The notes under the pieces are model-generated. The model made no database searches. It was not told the origin of the DNA and worked only from the letters and a program-made list of their open reading frames with translations. A DNA stretch of 46,291 nucleotides. Origin: Bacteroidales bacterium (GTDB lineage: Bacteria > Bacteroidota > Bacteroidia > Bacteroidales > UBA932). The stretch covers positions 1-46,291 of the forward strand of contig JAFUFS010000042.1 of NCBI GenBank assembly GCA_017469745.1, written 5' to 3'. Below, piece by piece: positions 32,548-40,899 of this stretch; position 1 is the stretch's first letter, and each line of letters opens with the position of its first letter. The position numbers were made by a program, and so were the translations under genes.

Positions 32548-34020
32548 CTAAGCAAAAGGGAAAATTGTTGTAAGCCAGAAATAACCGAGGACGAAGCCGA
32601 CTACACCGATGATGATGCCGATCTTGGCCATGTCCTTGGTCTCGACAAGACCCGTCGAAGCTGCAATGGCATTCGGAGGAGTCGAGATAGGGAAACACAT
32701 TGCGATGGAGGCGCAGACGGCGATGAAGGAAATCATGGCCTTGGTGCCTCCGAGGGCAAGGAACTGGGAGTTGTTGGCTGCAGCAGGATCTGCCATGCCT
32801 TCAGCCACAACGATAAGGATAGGGATCAGCAGGGCCGCGGTAGCGGAGTTGCTGATGAAGTTCGAGAGGAAGTAGCAGACAAGGCCTGCGACCACGAGAA
32901 CCAGGACGACCGGCATGGTGCCGAACGGGATGGCCTCGATAAGGACCTTGGCAAGACCGGTCTCCTGGAGACAGGTACCAAGGGCGAAGCCACCGGCTAC
33001 CAACCAGAGCACGCTCCAGTTGATCTCCTTGATGTCTTCCTTGGTGAATATTCCCGTGCAGGTAAGGACTGCAAGAGGGATGAGTGCGACCACGTTGGAG
33101 TTGATCTTGGTGACCTGCTCGGTAGCCCATAGGATGATGGTTCCGATGAAGGTGATCCAGACAAGGTAGTACTTCCAATCCTTCTCCTTATTGCTCTTGG
33201 GGATCTCAAGCTTGACTTCCTTTGACTTGAAGGGGAAGAAAAGCTGGAGGAGGATCCATGCGAAGAGGATCATGATGATCACGTAAGGGATCATCCTGCC
33301 CATCCACTCAACGAAGGAGACCTCGGCACCAGCCTCTGCCAGGAACTTGACGGCTGTGGCATTGGGAGGAGTTCCGATAGGGGTTCCGATACCGCCGATG
33401 TTCGCAGCGATAGGAATTGCCAGCGCAAGTCCTACCTTACCCTTGTCGTCCTTCGGGAGGACTGAAAGGACAGGTGCGAGGAACGCAAGCATCATGGCCG
33501 CGGTTGCAGTGTTGCTCATGAACATCGAGAACACTGAAATCACGATCAGGAAGCCCAGGAGAACCATCTTGGGATTGGTTCCGAAGGGAGCAAGGAGGAA
33601 TCGTGCGAGAGTCACGTCAAGGCCGTATTTCTCCGCCATGATGGCAAGGACGAAACCGCCGAGGAAGAGCATCACCACGGGATCCGCGAAAGCGGCCATG
33701 ATGTTCTTGTAGTTGACGAGCTGACCGGCCTCAGGAGTACAGAAGAAGCCTATACCCTTGTTGGAAACTGTCAGCAGGGCAATGACGATGAGAAGGACGG
33801 AAGTGGTCCAGTTGGGGATGATCTCGAACATCCACATCAGGGCAGCGAAAGCGAAGAGAGCGATAACCCTCTGCTGACTGACCGTCAGGGCATCGATTCC
33901 GTAGAAGGAAGTGGGCACGCACCACAAGAAAAGCGTGACCAGGAGTACGATCGGAAGAAGAACGCAATACTTCACATTGAATTTCTTCTTCCCAGCTGTT
34001 TCAATGATGTTTTCAGCCAT
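32548..34020 (-). CDS. DASS family sodium:dicarboxylate/anion symporter
   Basis: A 490-aa SLC13/DASS transporter with about 11-12 membrane segments. The two SNT signatures are present: MSNTATAAMM and ISNSATAALL; GIGTPIGTPPNA and FPISTPPNAIA are the matching hairpin segments that bind Na+ and substrate. The family takes up succinate, malate, citrate and related anions. It is 21 bp downstream of the M49-like lipoprotein and overlaps or abuts the first porin gene. Confidence 0.92.
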   Translation of the reverse strand: MAENIIETAGKKKFNVKYCVLLPIVLLVTLFLWCVPTSFYGIDALTVSQQRVIALFAFAALMWMFEIIPNWTTSVLLIVIALLTVSNKGIGFFCTPEAGQLVNYKNIMAAFADPVVMLFLGGFVLAIMAEKYGLDVTLARFLLAPFGTNPKMVLLGFLIVISVFSMFMSNTATAAMMLAFLAPVLSVLPKDDKGKVGLALAIPIAANIGGIGTPIGTPPNATAVKFLAEAGAEVSFVEWMGRMIPYVIIMILFAWILLQLFFPFKSKEVKLEIPKSNKEKDWKYYLVWITFIGTIILWATEQVTKINSNVVALIPLAVLTCTGIFTKEDIKEINWSVLWLVAGGFALGTCLQETGLAKVLIEAIPFGTMPVVLVLVVAGLVCYFLSNFISNSATAALLIPILIVVAEGMADPAAANNSQFLALGGTKAMISFIAVCASIAMCFPISTPPNAIAASTGLVETKDMAKIGIIIGVVGFVLGYFWLTTIFPFA

Positions 34021-34041
34021 TTTGATTATGTTTTTTGAATA

Positions 34042-35640
34042 TTATTTCTGGAACTCGAACTTGATGTCCACGGGAATGTTTTCGAGGCGGATGTTCGTAA
34101 GGTCTGCCTTGAAGTTGTCTGAGAGCGAGCAGTACTTCTTCTCAAACTCGCTGGCGAACTCATAGTCACCGGTAGCCTGGGTCTTTAGGATGATCCCGGC
34201 GAGCTCGGCCGTCGCTTCAAGAAGCTTTTCCTGGTTGATGCTGTACTTGCCGCTGGCGCCGCGTGTGAAGGCTCCCTGCTCGTTAAGATAATTGAAGACC
34301 ATCACGTAGGCCCTTCCGAGGAGAGACTCCTCGCCGAACCTCTGTGAACGGATAAGATTGGCTACGAAAGTGTTGATAGCAGACGACTTGGAGACAAGTC
34401 CGGGAATCTTGTGCTCATCGATCATCTTGCAGAAAAGATAAAGACCGACCACGTTGGCCTTGGCATCTTCCCATGTGAGATTCTTGTTGCCCATGGCCTC
34501 ATAGACGGGACCTTTCCCGTTGATGGTCTGCTTGACACCGAGGGAGTGTGCAATCTCCCTGAAGACAACGTTCCAGTAGAAAGTCTCGGCATCGAGGGTG
34601 GCCTGGTCATCAGCCTCAAAAACCACCATGCCGACCGGGCTTACCAGCCTGTTGAACTTCTCGACGATCACGTTGTGGAGCAAGGCGGTACGGGTTCCCT
34701 TTTCTGCCTGGACCTTAGGGTCGTAAGGGAGGTTGAGAGCCATGAGCTTGATGCCCGCATTGGCATGTCCGGAGCAGTAGATCGCGTCATAGGTGTAGAT
34801 GTCTGAATCCTTGCCGGGAACGAAGTTCTTGTACTGATCCTCGCAAGGCAGAGCCTTCTGGAAATCCTCAAGCATATTCGAGAAATTGTTCACGACCTCT
34901 GTACGCTTGAGATCCTTGAGCAGGACGTAGGCTTCGTAGGACCTCTTCATTCCATAGAGATGGTCGTCGTTGATCTCGTTGGGACCTATGATGAGATCCA
35001 TCTTGCTGTCGGTCATGTCCAACCATGCACAGTCTGAATCGTAGTAATAGTCAGTCCTGAGGGCTTCCACCTTTGAGAGGAGGTAATCCCTTACGCTCTC
35101 CTTGATGGTGATGTCTGCTGCAGCTGTCAGATAGTTGCAGATCTTGTCTATGTTGCGCTTGTAGGCATCGTGGAACCACACAGCCTCAAGCCCACCTTCG
35201 GAGTTCCTCCTGATAAGGGTGTAAGGGCTGTTCTTGGCCGGATTCTGAAGGGCCTCGAACTCGGCTGAAGTCATGTCGGCAGGATAGAAGTTGGCACCTG
35301 CAGGCTGGTGGCCGTAACCTTCGATGAAAGGTTCTCCGTCTACACGGTTCCAAGGACCGTAATTGATGCGCGCGAATTCCTTCAGATCTTCATCATTCAG
35401 AGACTCGATGACCGACCTGTCCCCGAAACTCTGCTGCCAGTAGATCGAATCCGCCTGGTCGGCAGCGAACTTGTAGAGATTGAGGACTTCCTTGCCATTG
35501 TCCGTTATTCCTGAAAGGTCAGGGGTCGCGATCTTGACGAGGGCGTACTCATCGGCCTTTTTCTGGACGTCAGACTTGCTCCCAGTGTTGCAGGAAACTG
35601 CGAGGGCAAGCATCATCATTGCCAGAGCAATTTTTTTCAT
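34042..35640 (-). CDS. M49 (dipeptidyl-peptidase III)-like lipoprotein with altered active-site motifs
   Basis: A 532-aa lipoprotein starting MKKIALAMMMLALAVSC (Cys17); the longer frame to 35766 reads through the palindromic repeat and is not real. Overall it follows the DPP III-like family of Bacteroidetes (YGPWNRVDG, YPADMTSAEFE, TLIRRN, GPNEIN, TINGKG). The canonical zinc motif HEXXGH is replaced by REIAHS (residues 361-366) and EEXRAD by WEDAKAN (380-386). Thus the first His ligand is missing, and it may be inactive or act on something else. It is the first gene of the operon with the DASS and porin genes. Confidence 0.75.
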   Translation of the reverse strand: MKKIALAMMMLALAVSCNTGSKSDVQKKADEYALVKIATPDLSGITDNGKEVLNLYKFAADQADSIYWQQSFGDRSVIESLNDEDLKEFARINYGPWNRVDGEPFIEGYGHQPAGANFYPADMTSAEFEALQNPAKNSPYTLIRRNSEGGLEAVWFHDAYKRNIDKICNYLTAAADITIKESVRDYLLSKVEALRTDYYYDSDCAWLDMTDSKMDLIIGPNEINDDHLYGMKRSYEAYVLLKDLKRTEVVNNFSNMLEDFQKALPCEDQYKNFVPGKDSDIYTYDAIYCSGHANAGIKLMALNLPYDPKVQAEKGTRTALLHNVIVEKFNRLVSPVGMVVFEADDQATLDAETFYWNVVFREIAHSLGVKQTINGKGPVYEAMGNKNLTWEDAKANVVGLYLFCKMIDEHKIPGLVSKSSAINTFVANLIRSQRFGEESLLGRAYVMVFNYLNEQGAFTRGASGKYSINQEKLLEATAELAGIILKTQATGDYEFASEFEKKYCSLSDNFKADLTNIRLENIPVDIKFEFQK

Positions 35641-35696
35641 TTCGTTATAGTTGTTTATAATAATAATCACTAACGTAAATATCTTGCAAATATAAT

Positions 35697-35704
35697 CATT
35701 ATAA
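35697..35704 (-). promoter_or_regulatory. -7 box of the M49-DASS-porin operon
   Basis: CAAATATA (coding strand TATATTTG) fits TAnnTTTG, 57 bp upstream of the M49-like start codon and just downstream of the palindromic repeat. Confidence 0.5.
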
Positions 35705-35709
35705 ACGAA

Positions 35710-35815
35710 AAACGAGGCTGACCAAAAAGATTCTTCACTTCGTTCAGAATGACAGTTGTGTGTCATTCTGAGGCAGATAAAACCTGCCGAAGAATCTTTT
35801 TGATCAGCCTCGTTT
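35710..35815. repeat. palindromic repeat element, copy 2
   Basis: Outer arms of 27 bp with one mismatch (35710-35736 with 35789-35815) enclose the same two hairpins as copy 1 (8912-9021). The interior is nearly identical to copy 1; the outermost bases (AAACGA here) differ but remain self-complementary. It lies between the gdhA stop and the divergent M49-like promoter, so it may also end gdhA transcription. Confidence 0.85.
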
Positions 35816-35834
35816 GAACAATATGCCGGAAGGA

Positions 35835-37178
35835 CTAGATAACGCCCTGCTCGAGCATGGCCTCAGCGACCTTCATGAAGCCGGCGATGTTGGCCCCCTT
35901 GACATAGTCGACGGTGCCGTCCTCGCGGGTTCCGTACTTGACGCACTGCTCGTGGATGCTCTGCATGATCCAGTGGAGCTTGTCATCAACCTCCTGGGCT
36001 GACCAGCTGAGGTGAGCTGCGTTCTGGGTCATTTCCAGACCGGAAGTGGCGACACCACCTGCGTTGACGGCCTTGCCGGGAGCGAAGAGGATGCCGTTGT
36101 TCTGGAAGTAGTGGATGGCACCGGGCTGGCATCCCATGTTGGACACCTCGCAGCAGCACCAGCAACCATTGGCAACGAGTTCCTTGGCGTCGTCCTCGCT
36201 GAGCTCATTCTGGAATGCGCAAGGAAGGGCGATGTCGACAGGAATGCTCCAAGCCTTCTTGCCGGCGGTGAAGAATGCCTTCTCAGGGAACTTGGTAGCC
36301 ATGTCCTCAACCTTGTTGCGGTTGGAAGCACGCATCTCAAGCATGTAGTCGATCATTTCCTTGGTGATACCGTCAGGAATATGGCAGACACCGTCGGGAC
36401 CGGAGATGGCAACGACCTTGGCGCCGAGTTCGCGGGCCTTGGTGGCTGCGCCCCATGCTACGTTACCGAAGCCGGAGAGAGCGACCTTCTTGTCAGCGAT
36501 GTCCTTGCCAGCCTTGTGGAGAAGGTGCTGGGTGAAATAGAGAGCACCGAAACCGGTAGCCTCAGGACGGAGGATGGAGCCACCCCAGGTTGCACCCTTA
36601 CCGGTGAGAACGCCGGTGTGGTACTGACGGGCGAGCTTCTGGTACATTCCGTTCAGGAAGCCGATCTCACGGCCGCCGACACCCACGTCGCCTGCAGGGA
36701 TATCCTGGTCGGGACCGATGCAGCGCCAGAGTTCGAGCATGAAGGCCTGGCAGAAACGCATGATCTCAGCGTTGGACTTGCCGACCGGGTCGAAATCGGA
36801 GCCACCCTTTGCACCACCCATCGGGAGGGTTGTGAGGGCGTTCTTGAATGTCTGCTCGAATCCGAGGAACTTGAGCATGGAAGGAGTGACTGCCTTGTGG
36901 AAGCGGAGACCTCCCTTGTAGGGACCGATAGCGCTGTTGAACTGGACACGGTATCCCAGGTTGGTCTGGACCTCACCGTTGTCGTCAATCCAGGTAACGC
37001 GGAAAGTGAAGATCCTGTCGGGCTCTACGATTCTCTCGACGATCTTTGCCTTTTCGAACTCAGGATGCTGGTTGTAGACATCCTCGATGGACTCAAGAAC
37101 CTCCTGAACCGCCTGGAGATATTCCTTCTCTGTCGGGTACTTGGCCTGGAGACGGGCCATTATTTCTGTGGTTTTCAT
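35835..37178 (-). CDS. gdhA: NADP-dependent glutamate dehydrogenase
   Basis: A 447-aa hexameric-type GDH. KGGLRFHKAVTPSMLKFLGF, PMGGAKGGSDFDP (catalytic Lys region) and the VALSGFGNVAWGAA dinucleotide fold identify it. It makes glutamate from 2-oxoglutarate and ammonia. It follows korB by 38 bp with no evident promoter between them, so it is probably in the korAB operon. Length is typical. Confidence 0.96.
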   Translation of the reverse strand: MKTTEIMARLQAKYPTEKEYLQAVQEVLESIEDVYNQHPEFEKAKIVERIVEPDRIFTFRVTWIDDNGEVQTNLGYRVQFNSAIGPYKGGLRFHKAVTPSMLKFLGFEQTFKNALTTLPMGGAKGGSDFDPVGKSNAEIMRFCQAFMLELWRCIGPDQDIPAGDVGVGGREIGFLNGMYQKLARQYHTGVLTGKGATWGGSILRPEATGFGALYFTQHLLHKAGKDIADKKVALSGFGNVAWGAATKARELGAKVVAISGPDGVCHIPDGITKEMIDYMLEMRASNRNKVEDMATKFPEKAFFTAGKKAWSIPVDIALPCAFQNELSEDDAKELVANGCWCCCEVSNMGCQPGAIHYFQNNGILFAPGKAVNAGGVATSGLEMTQNAAHLSWSAQEVDDKLHWIMQSIHEQCVKYGTREDGTVDYVKGANIAGFMKVAEAMLEQGVI

Positions 37179-37216
37179 AATGAATGATAGTGTTACGTAA
37201 CTATTTATGAATTATT

Positions 37217-38236
37217 CTATTTCTGTTCCCAGGTGGAACCACTCCTAAGGAGGGTGTCCACATCATGGACCTTCGCCTTGGCAGTGACTTCGGCAACCTG
37301 CCTGGCCACCTCGTCTTCGTAAGTAGCGGCAGGCACCTGGCGGATAACGCCCAGGGCAACCGGGAATTCAGGCCACCTCATCTCTGCGAGCATGGTCTGA
37401 AGCCCGAGATTGTCGGAATGGCTGTCATGTGTCAGGATGTCGTCTTCAGTGATGCCATCCTCTCCGATGGTCACGACCTTGAGCTTCCAGCCGTCCAGCA
37501 TGATACCCTTGTTGCGGTCCTTGCCGAAGATCATCTTCTCTCCGTCGCGGAGAACAATGGTCCTGTCAGCCTTGACATCCTTGGCGGAAATCTCGGCATG
37601 AGAGCCGTTGTTGAATATCATGCAGTTGGTCAGGAATTCCATGACGGAGGTACCATGATGCCTTGAGGCTGCGAGCATGATCTCCTGGTTGAGGGCAAGC
37701 TCGGTGTCGATGCTTCTTGCAAAGAAGGTACCCTTTGCGCCAAGCACGAGGCTACCAGGATTGAACGGAGGCTCTACGGTACCATAAGGAGAAGTCTTGG
37801 TAACGGTTCCAAGCCTCGACGTCGGGGAATATTGTCCCTTGGTCATACCGTAGATGCGGTTGTTGAAGAGCATCAGGTTGATGTCGATGTTCCTGCGGAT
37901 AGCATGGATGAAATGGTTGCCGCCTATAGCAAGCGCATCACCATCACCGCTCACCTGCCAGACACAAAGGTCGGGATTGGCGACCTTGATTCCTGTCGCG
38001 ATAGCGGTGGCACGGCCATGGATGCTGTGGAAGCCATAGGTGTCCATGTAATAAGGCAGCCTGGAAGAGCAACCTATTCCGGACACTACAACTATCTTGT
38101 CCTTGTCTATTCCCTTTTCTTCACAGACCACGGGAAGAGTCCTCTGCAGGGCCGCCAGCACGGAGAAATCTCCGCATCCGGGGCACCATCTGATCTCCTG
38201 GTCGCTCTTGAAATCCTTGAATGTGTATTTTGCCAT
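37217..38236 (-). CDS. korB: 2-oxoglutarate:ferredoxin oxidoreductase, beta subunit
   Basis: A 339-aa TPP-binding subunit from ATG 38236 (MAKYTFKDFKSDQEIRWCPG); the upstream extension overlaps korA and is not used. Motifs are WCPGCGDFSVLAAL and GIGCSSRLP (Fe-S cysteines) and GDGDALAIGGNH with NNRIYGMTKGQYSPTS (TPP/Mg). With KorA it interconverts 2-oxoglutarate and succinyl-CoA using ferredoxin. It starts 2 bp after korA stops. Confidence 0.94.
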   Translation of the reverse strand: MAKYTFKDFKSDQEIRWCPGCGDFSVLAALQRTLPVVCEEKGIDKDKIVVVSGIGCSSRLPYYMDTYGFHSIHGRATAIATGIKVANPDLCVWQVSGDGDALAIGGNHFIHAIRRNIDINLMLFNNRIYGMTKGQYSPTSRLGTVTKTSPYGTVEPPFNPGSLVLGAKGTFFARSIDTELALNQEIMLAASRHHGTSVMEFLTNCMIFNNGSHAEISAKDVKADRTIVLRDGEKMIFGKDRNKGIMLDGWKLKVVTIGEDGITEDDILTHDSHSDNLGLQTMLAEMRWPEFPVALGVIRQVPAATYEDEVARQVAEVTAKAKVHDVDTLLRSGSTWEQK

Positions 38237-38238
38237 GG

Positions 38239-40089
38239 CTAGTCCTCCTGTTCTTTCAAAAGTTCGGGTGCCACGGCACCTATAATGTCTCTCACCAAGA
38301 ACACCTGGCCCTGGACCTTGTCGCAACCAACATATTCAAACTCAGGGAAGCGGTTCCTGAGATAAGCTTCGAACTGACCGCTGTTTAGCTCGCACACGAT
38401 GATCTTCTTGAATCCCGAAAGGACCTCATGAGTGTTCTTCGGAAGAGGATTGATGTAGTCGAAGTGGACGCGGCTGACGTCGATTCCGTGGGACCTCAGT
38501 TCTTCTGTTGCAGTGAGAATATGTCCCATCGTACCTCCCCAGCCGACAAGCAGGACGTCTCCCTTTTCGGGGCCGTCGATGACGAGGTCAGGAATGTCTT
38601 CAGCTACACGGGCTACCTTTTCAGCACGCTCGGCAACCATGAGGGCATGATTGTCAGGATCGGTGGAAAGGACTCCGGTGTGAGTCTTTTCAAGTCCTCC
38701 TACGCGATGTTCAAGACCAGGGGTACCGGCAGGTGCCCAGTCCCTTGCGAGGGTCTTTTCATCCCTGAGGAAAGGCTGGAACTTGGTTCCGTCTGCCTTT
38801 GCAAGACGAGGTTTGATGGCGGGGAAATCGCTCATGGAAGGGATCTTCCACGGCTCGGAGCCGTTCCCGAGGAATCCCTCGGAAAGGAGAAGCACAGGGG
38901 TCATGTGCTCCAAGGCCAGCTTGGAAGCATTGAAAGCAGCTTCAAAGCAGTGTGCCGGAGAATGGGCGGCCATCACGACTACCGGGCTTTCTCCATTGCG
39001 GCCGTAAAGGGCTTCGTTAAGGTCAGTCTGCTCAGTCTTGGTGGGCATACCGGTGCAAGGGCCTGCCCTCTGTACGTCGACAACCACCAATGGAAGCTCA
39101 GTCATCACTGCGAGTCCAAGGGCTTCGGACTTGAGTGAAAGACCGGGACCTGAAGTGGTGGTGACTGCAAGATTGCCGGCAAAGGATGCGCCGATTGCCG
39201 AACATATTCCTGCGATCTCGTCCTCTGTCTGCATGGTCTTGACTCCAAGATTCTTGTGAATTGCAAGCTCTTCGAGGATGGCTGTGGCAGGAGTGATAGG
39301 ATAAGAGCCGCAGAAGAGCGGAAGACCGGACTTCTCGGACGCAGCGATCAGGCCCCACGCAAGAGCCTGGTTGCCGGTGATGTTCCTGTAGATGCCCTTT
39401 TCCTTGGCCTCGGGGACGATAGTGTAGGTGTCAGCCACTGCCTGGATGTTGGCGGCATAGTTGTAGCCGTCATTGACAACCTTGCGGTTGGGCTCGATCA
39501 TCTCCGGATGCTTCTTCCTGAAACGGCCCTCAAGATAAGTGTAGACGTAGTCCAGGGGACGGTTGTAGATGAAACAAGCCATTCCGAGTGTAAACATGTT
39601 CTTGCACTTGTGGACTGAAGCCATGTCAAGTCCGCTGTCCTTGAGGCTTTCCTCCGTCAGCTTGGTGATCGGAGCAATAATGATGTTCCTGTCCTCGATG
39701 TGGAGTTCCTCGAACGGATTGCCCTTGAAACCAGCCTTGTCCAGGCCCATGTCATCAAAGGCGTCCTCGTTGACAAGGACGGTAGCATTCCGCTTGAGCC
39801 ACTTGGCATTAGCCTTCAAGGCTGCAGGATTCATGGCGACAAGCATGTCGCAGAAATCACCGGGGGTGTTGACCTTGCCGCTCCCTATATGAACCTGAAA
39901 ACCGGACACGCCGGCGACGGTACCCTTCGGGGCCCTTATCTCAGCCGGATAGTCCGGAAATGTGGAGAGGCCATTGCCGTAGATGGCGGAGAGGTTGGCG
40001 AACAGGGTACCGGTGAGCTGCATTCCGTCTCCCGAGTCACCCGCGAACCTTATCACTACATCCTTGGCATCAATAACCTTATGTTGCAT
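38239..40089 (-). CDS. korA: 2-oxoglutarate:ferredoxin oxidoreductase, fused gamma-alpha subunit
   Basis: A 616-aa fusion. Residues ~10-190 form the gamma domain (GDSGDGMQLTG, FPDYPAEIRAP) and the rest the alpha domain (NQALAWGLIAASEKSG, GSYPITPATAILEEL, QTEDEIAGICSAIGASFAG, TTSGPGLSLKSEALGLAVMTE). This arrangement is usual in Bacteroidetes. It is the first gene of the korA-korB-gdhA operon, with a promoter at 40130. Confidence 0.94.
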   Translation of the reverse strand: MQHKVIDAKDVVIRFAGDSGDGMQLTGTLFANLSAIYGNGLSTFPDYPAEIRAPKGTVAGVSGFQVHIGSGKVNTPGDFCDMLVAMNPAALKANAKWLKRNATVLVNEDAFDDMGLDKAGFKGNPFEELHIEDRNIIIAPITKLTEESLKDSGLDMASVHKCKNMFTLGMACFIYNRPLDYVYTYLEGRFRKKHPEMIEPNRKVVNDGYNYAANIQAVADTYTIVPEAKEKGIYRNITGNQALAWGLIAASEKSGLPLFCGSYPITPATAILEELAIHKNLGVKTMQTEDEIAGICSAIGASFAGNLAVTTTSGPGLSLKSEALGLAVMTELPLVVVDVQRAGPCTGMPTKTEQTDLNEALYGRNGESPVVVMAAHSPAHCFEAAFNASKLALEHMTPVLLLSEGFLGNGSEPWKIPSMSDFPAIKPRLAKADGTKFQPFLRDEKTLARDWAPAGTPGLEHRVGGLEKTHTGVLSTDPDNHALMVAERAEKVARVAEDIPDLVIDGPEKGDVLLVGWGGTMGHILTATEELRSHGIDVSRVHFDYINPLPKNTHEVLSGFKKIIVCELNSGQFEAYLRNRFPEFEYVGCDKVQGQVFLVRDIIGAVAPELLKEQED

Positions 40090-40129
40090 TACTGATTATG
40101 ATATTTTACCAATTCTTCAAATAATGTTG

Positions 40130-40137
40130 CAAATGTA
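40130..40137 (-). promoter_or_regulatory. -7 box of korA-korB-gdhA
   Basis: CAAATGTA (coding strand TACATTTG) fits TAnnTTTG, 41 bp upstream of the korA ATG. Confidence 0.5.
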
Positions 40138-40198
40138 TAGAATAAAATACAGAAATAACAACAATCTTGAAGAAAAAAGAAAGATTTTTAGCAAGGAT

Positions 40199-40226
40199 TA
40201 AAAAAAGACAGGCCGAAGCGGCCTGC
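40199..40226 (-). terminator. rho-independent terminator of the ompH gene
   Basis: A perfect 7-bp stem CAGGCCG/CGGCCTG with a 3-nt loop is followed on the minus strand by a run of T (40201-40206). It lies 23 bp after the ompH stop codon. Confidence 0.8.
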
Positions 40227-40248
40227 CATTGTGTCACAAATATTCAGA

Positions 40249-40803
40249 TTATTGCTGCTGCTGTGCCTGGAGTTCCTTCTGGAGATCCTCAAGAGTCCTG
40301 CCTGCAGGGATGTTGAGAGCCTTCCTTGCATCAGGTGTGAGATCCTTGCACTGGGACTTGTCGAAGTAGATGAACTGGCTGGGATCGAAGACCATGGTGT
40401 AGCCGCCTGCCTTTGCAAGCTTCTCTACAGCTTCAAGAGCCTTCTTCTGGATAGGTTCCATGAGCTGCTGCTGTTGCTGCTGAAGCTCCATCTGGATGGT
40501 CTGCTGGAATTCCTGGATCCTGTTCTGGATGTCACCGAGTTCCTTCTCCTTGCTCTCCTTGATGGCCGGAGTCCAGGTAGACTGCTTCTGCTGGTACTCT
40601 GTGAACTTGGCATTTCCCTCGTTGACCATGCTCTCGTAAGTCTCGTTGGCCTCCTTCTGGGCGGTCTGCATCTGAGCCCTTGCGGCATCAGCCTCAGGCA
40701 TGAGCATTACGATTTCATTGAAGTCGACATAGGCGAATTTCACCTGCGCTGAAGCAGTGAGAGTGAACAATGCCATTGCGGCAAACAAAAAGATCTTTTT
40801 CAT
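40249..40803 (-). CDS. OmpH/Skp family periplasmic chaperone
   Basis: A 184-aa protein with a signal peptide (MKKIFLFAAMALFTLTASAQ), then AYVDFNEIVMLMPEADAARA, the standard OmpH entry. A long Gln/Glu-rich coiled coil forms the Skp tentacle (residues ~40-120), and FDPSQFIYFDKS is the end of the core. It ends in a polyglutamine tail (QAQQQQ). It escorts outer membrane proteins and follows bamA, its functional partner. A second OmpH-like gene begins at 45945. Confidence 0.9.
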   Translation of the reverse strand: MKKIFLFAAMALFTLTASAQVKFAYVDFNEIVMLMPEADAARAQMQTAQKEANETYESMVNEGNAKFTEYQQKQSTWTPAIKESKEKELGDIQNRIQEFQQTIQMELQQQQQQLMEPIQKKALEAVEKLAKAGGYTMVFDPSQFIYFDKSQCKDLTPDARKALNIPAGRTLEDLQKELQAQQQQ

Positions 40804-40869
40804 ATCAAATTCAATTTTATCAGTTTGCTAAATTGTATCGTTACGCATAAGTGCTATGCAAAGGTCGTG

Positions 40870-40877
40870 CAAATTTA
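40870..40877 (-). promoter_or_regulatory. -7 box of the ompH gene
   Basis: CAAATTTA (coding strand TAAATTTG) fits TAnnTTTG, 67 bp upstream of the ATG at 40803, so ompH may be transcribed apart from bamA. Confidence 0.45.
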
Positions 40878-40899
40878 TAAATAAAAACAGAAAATACTA

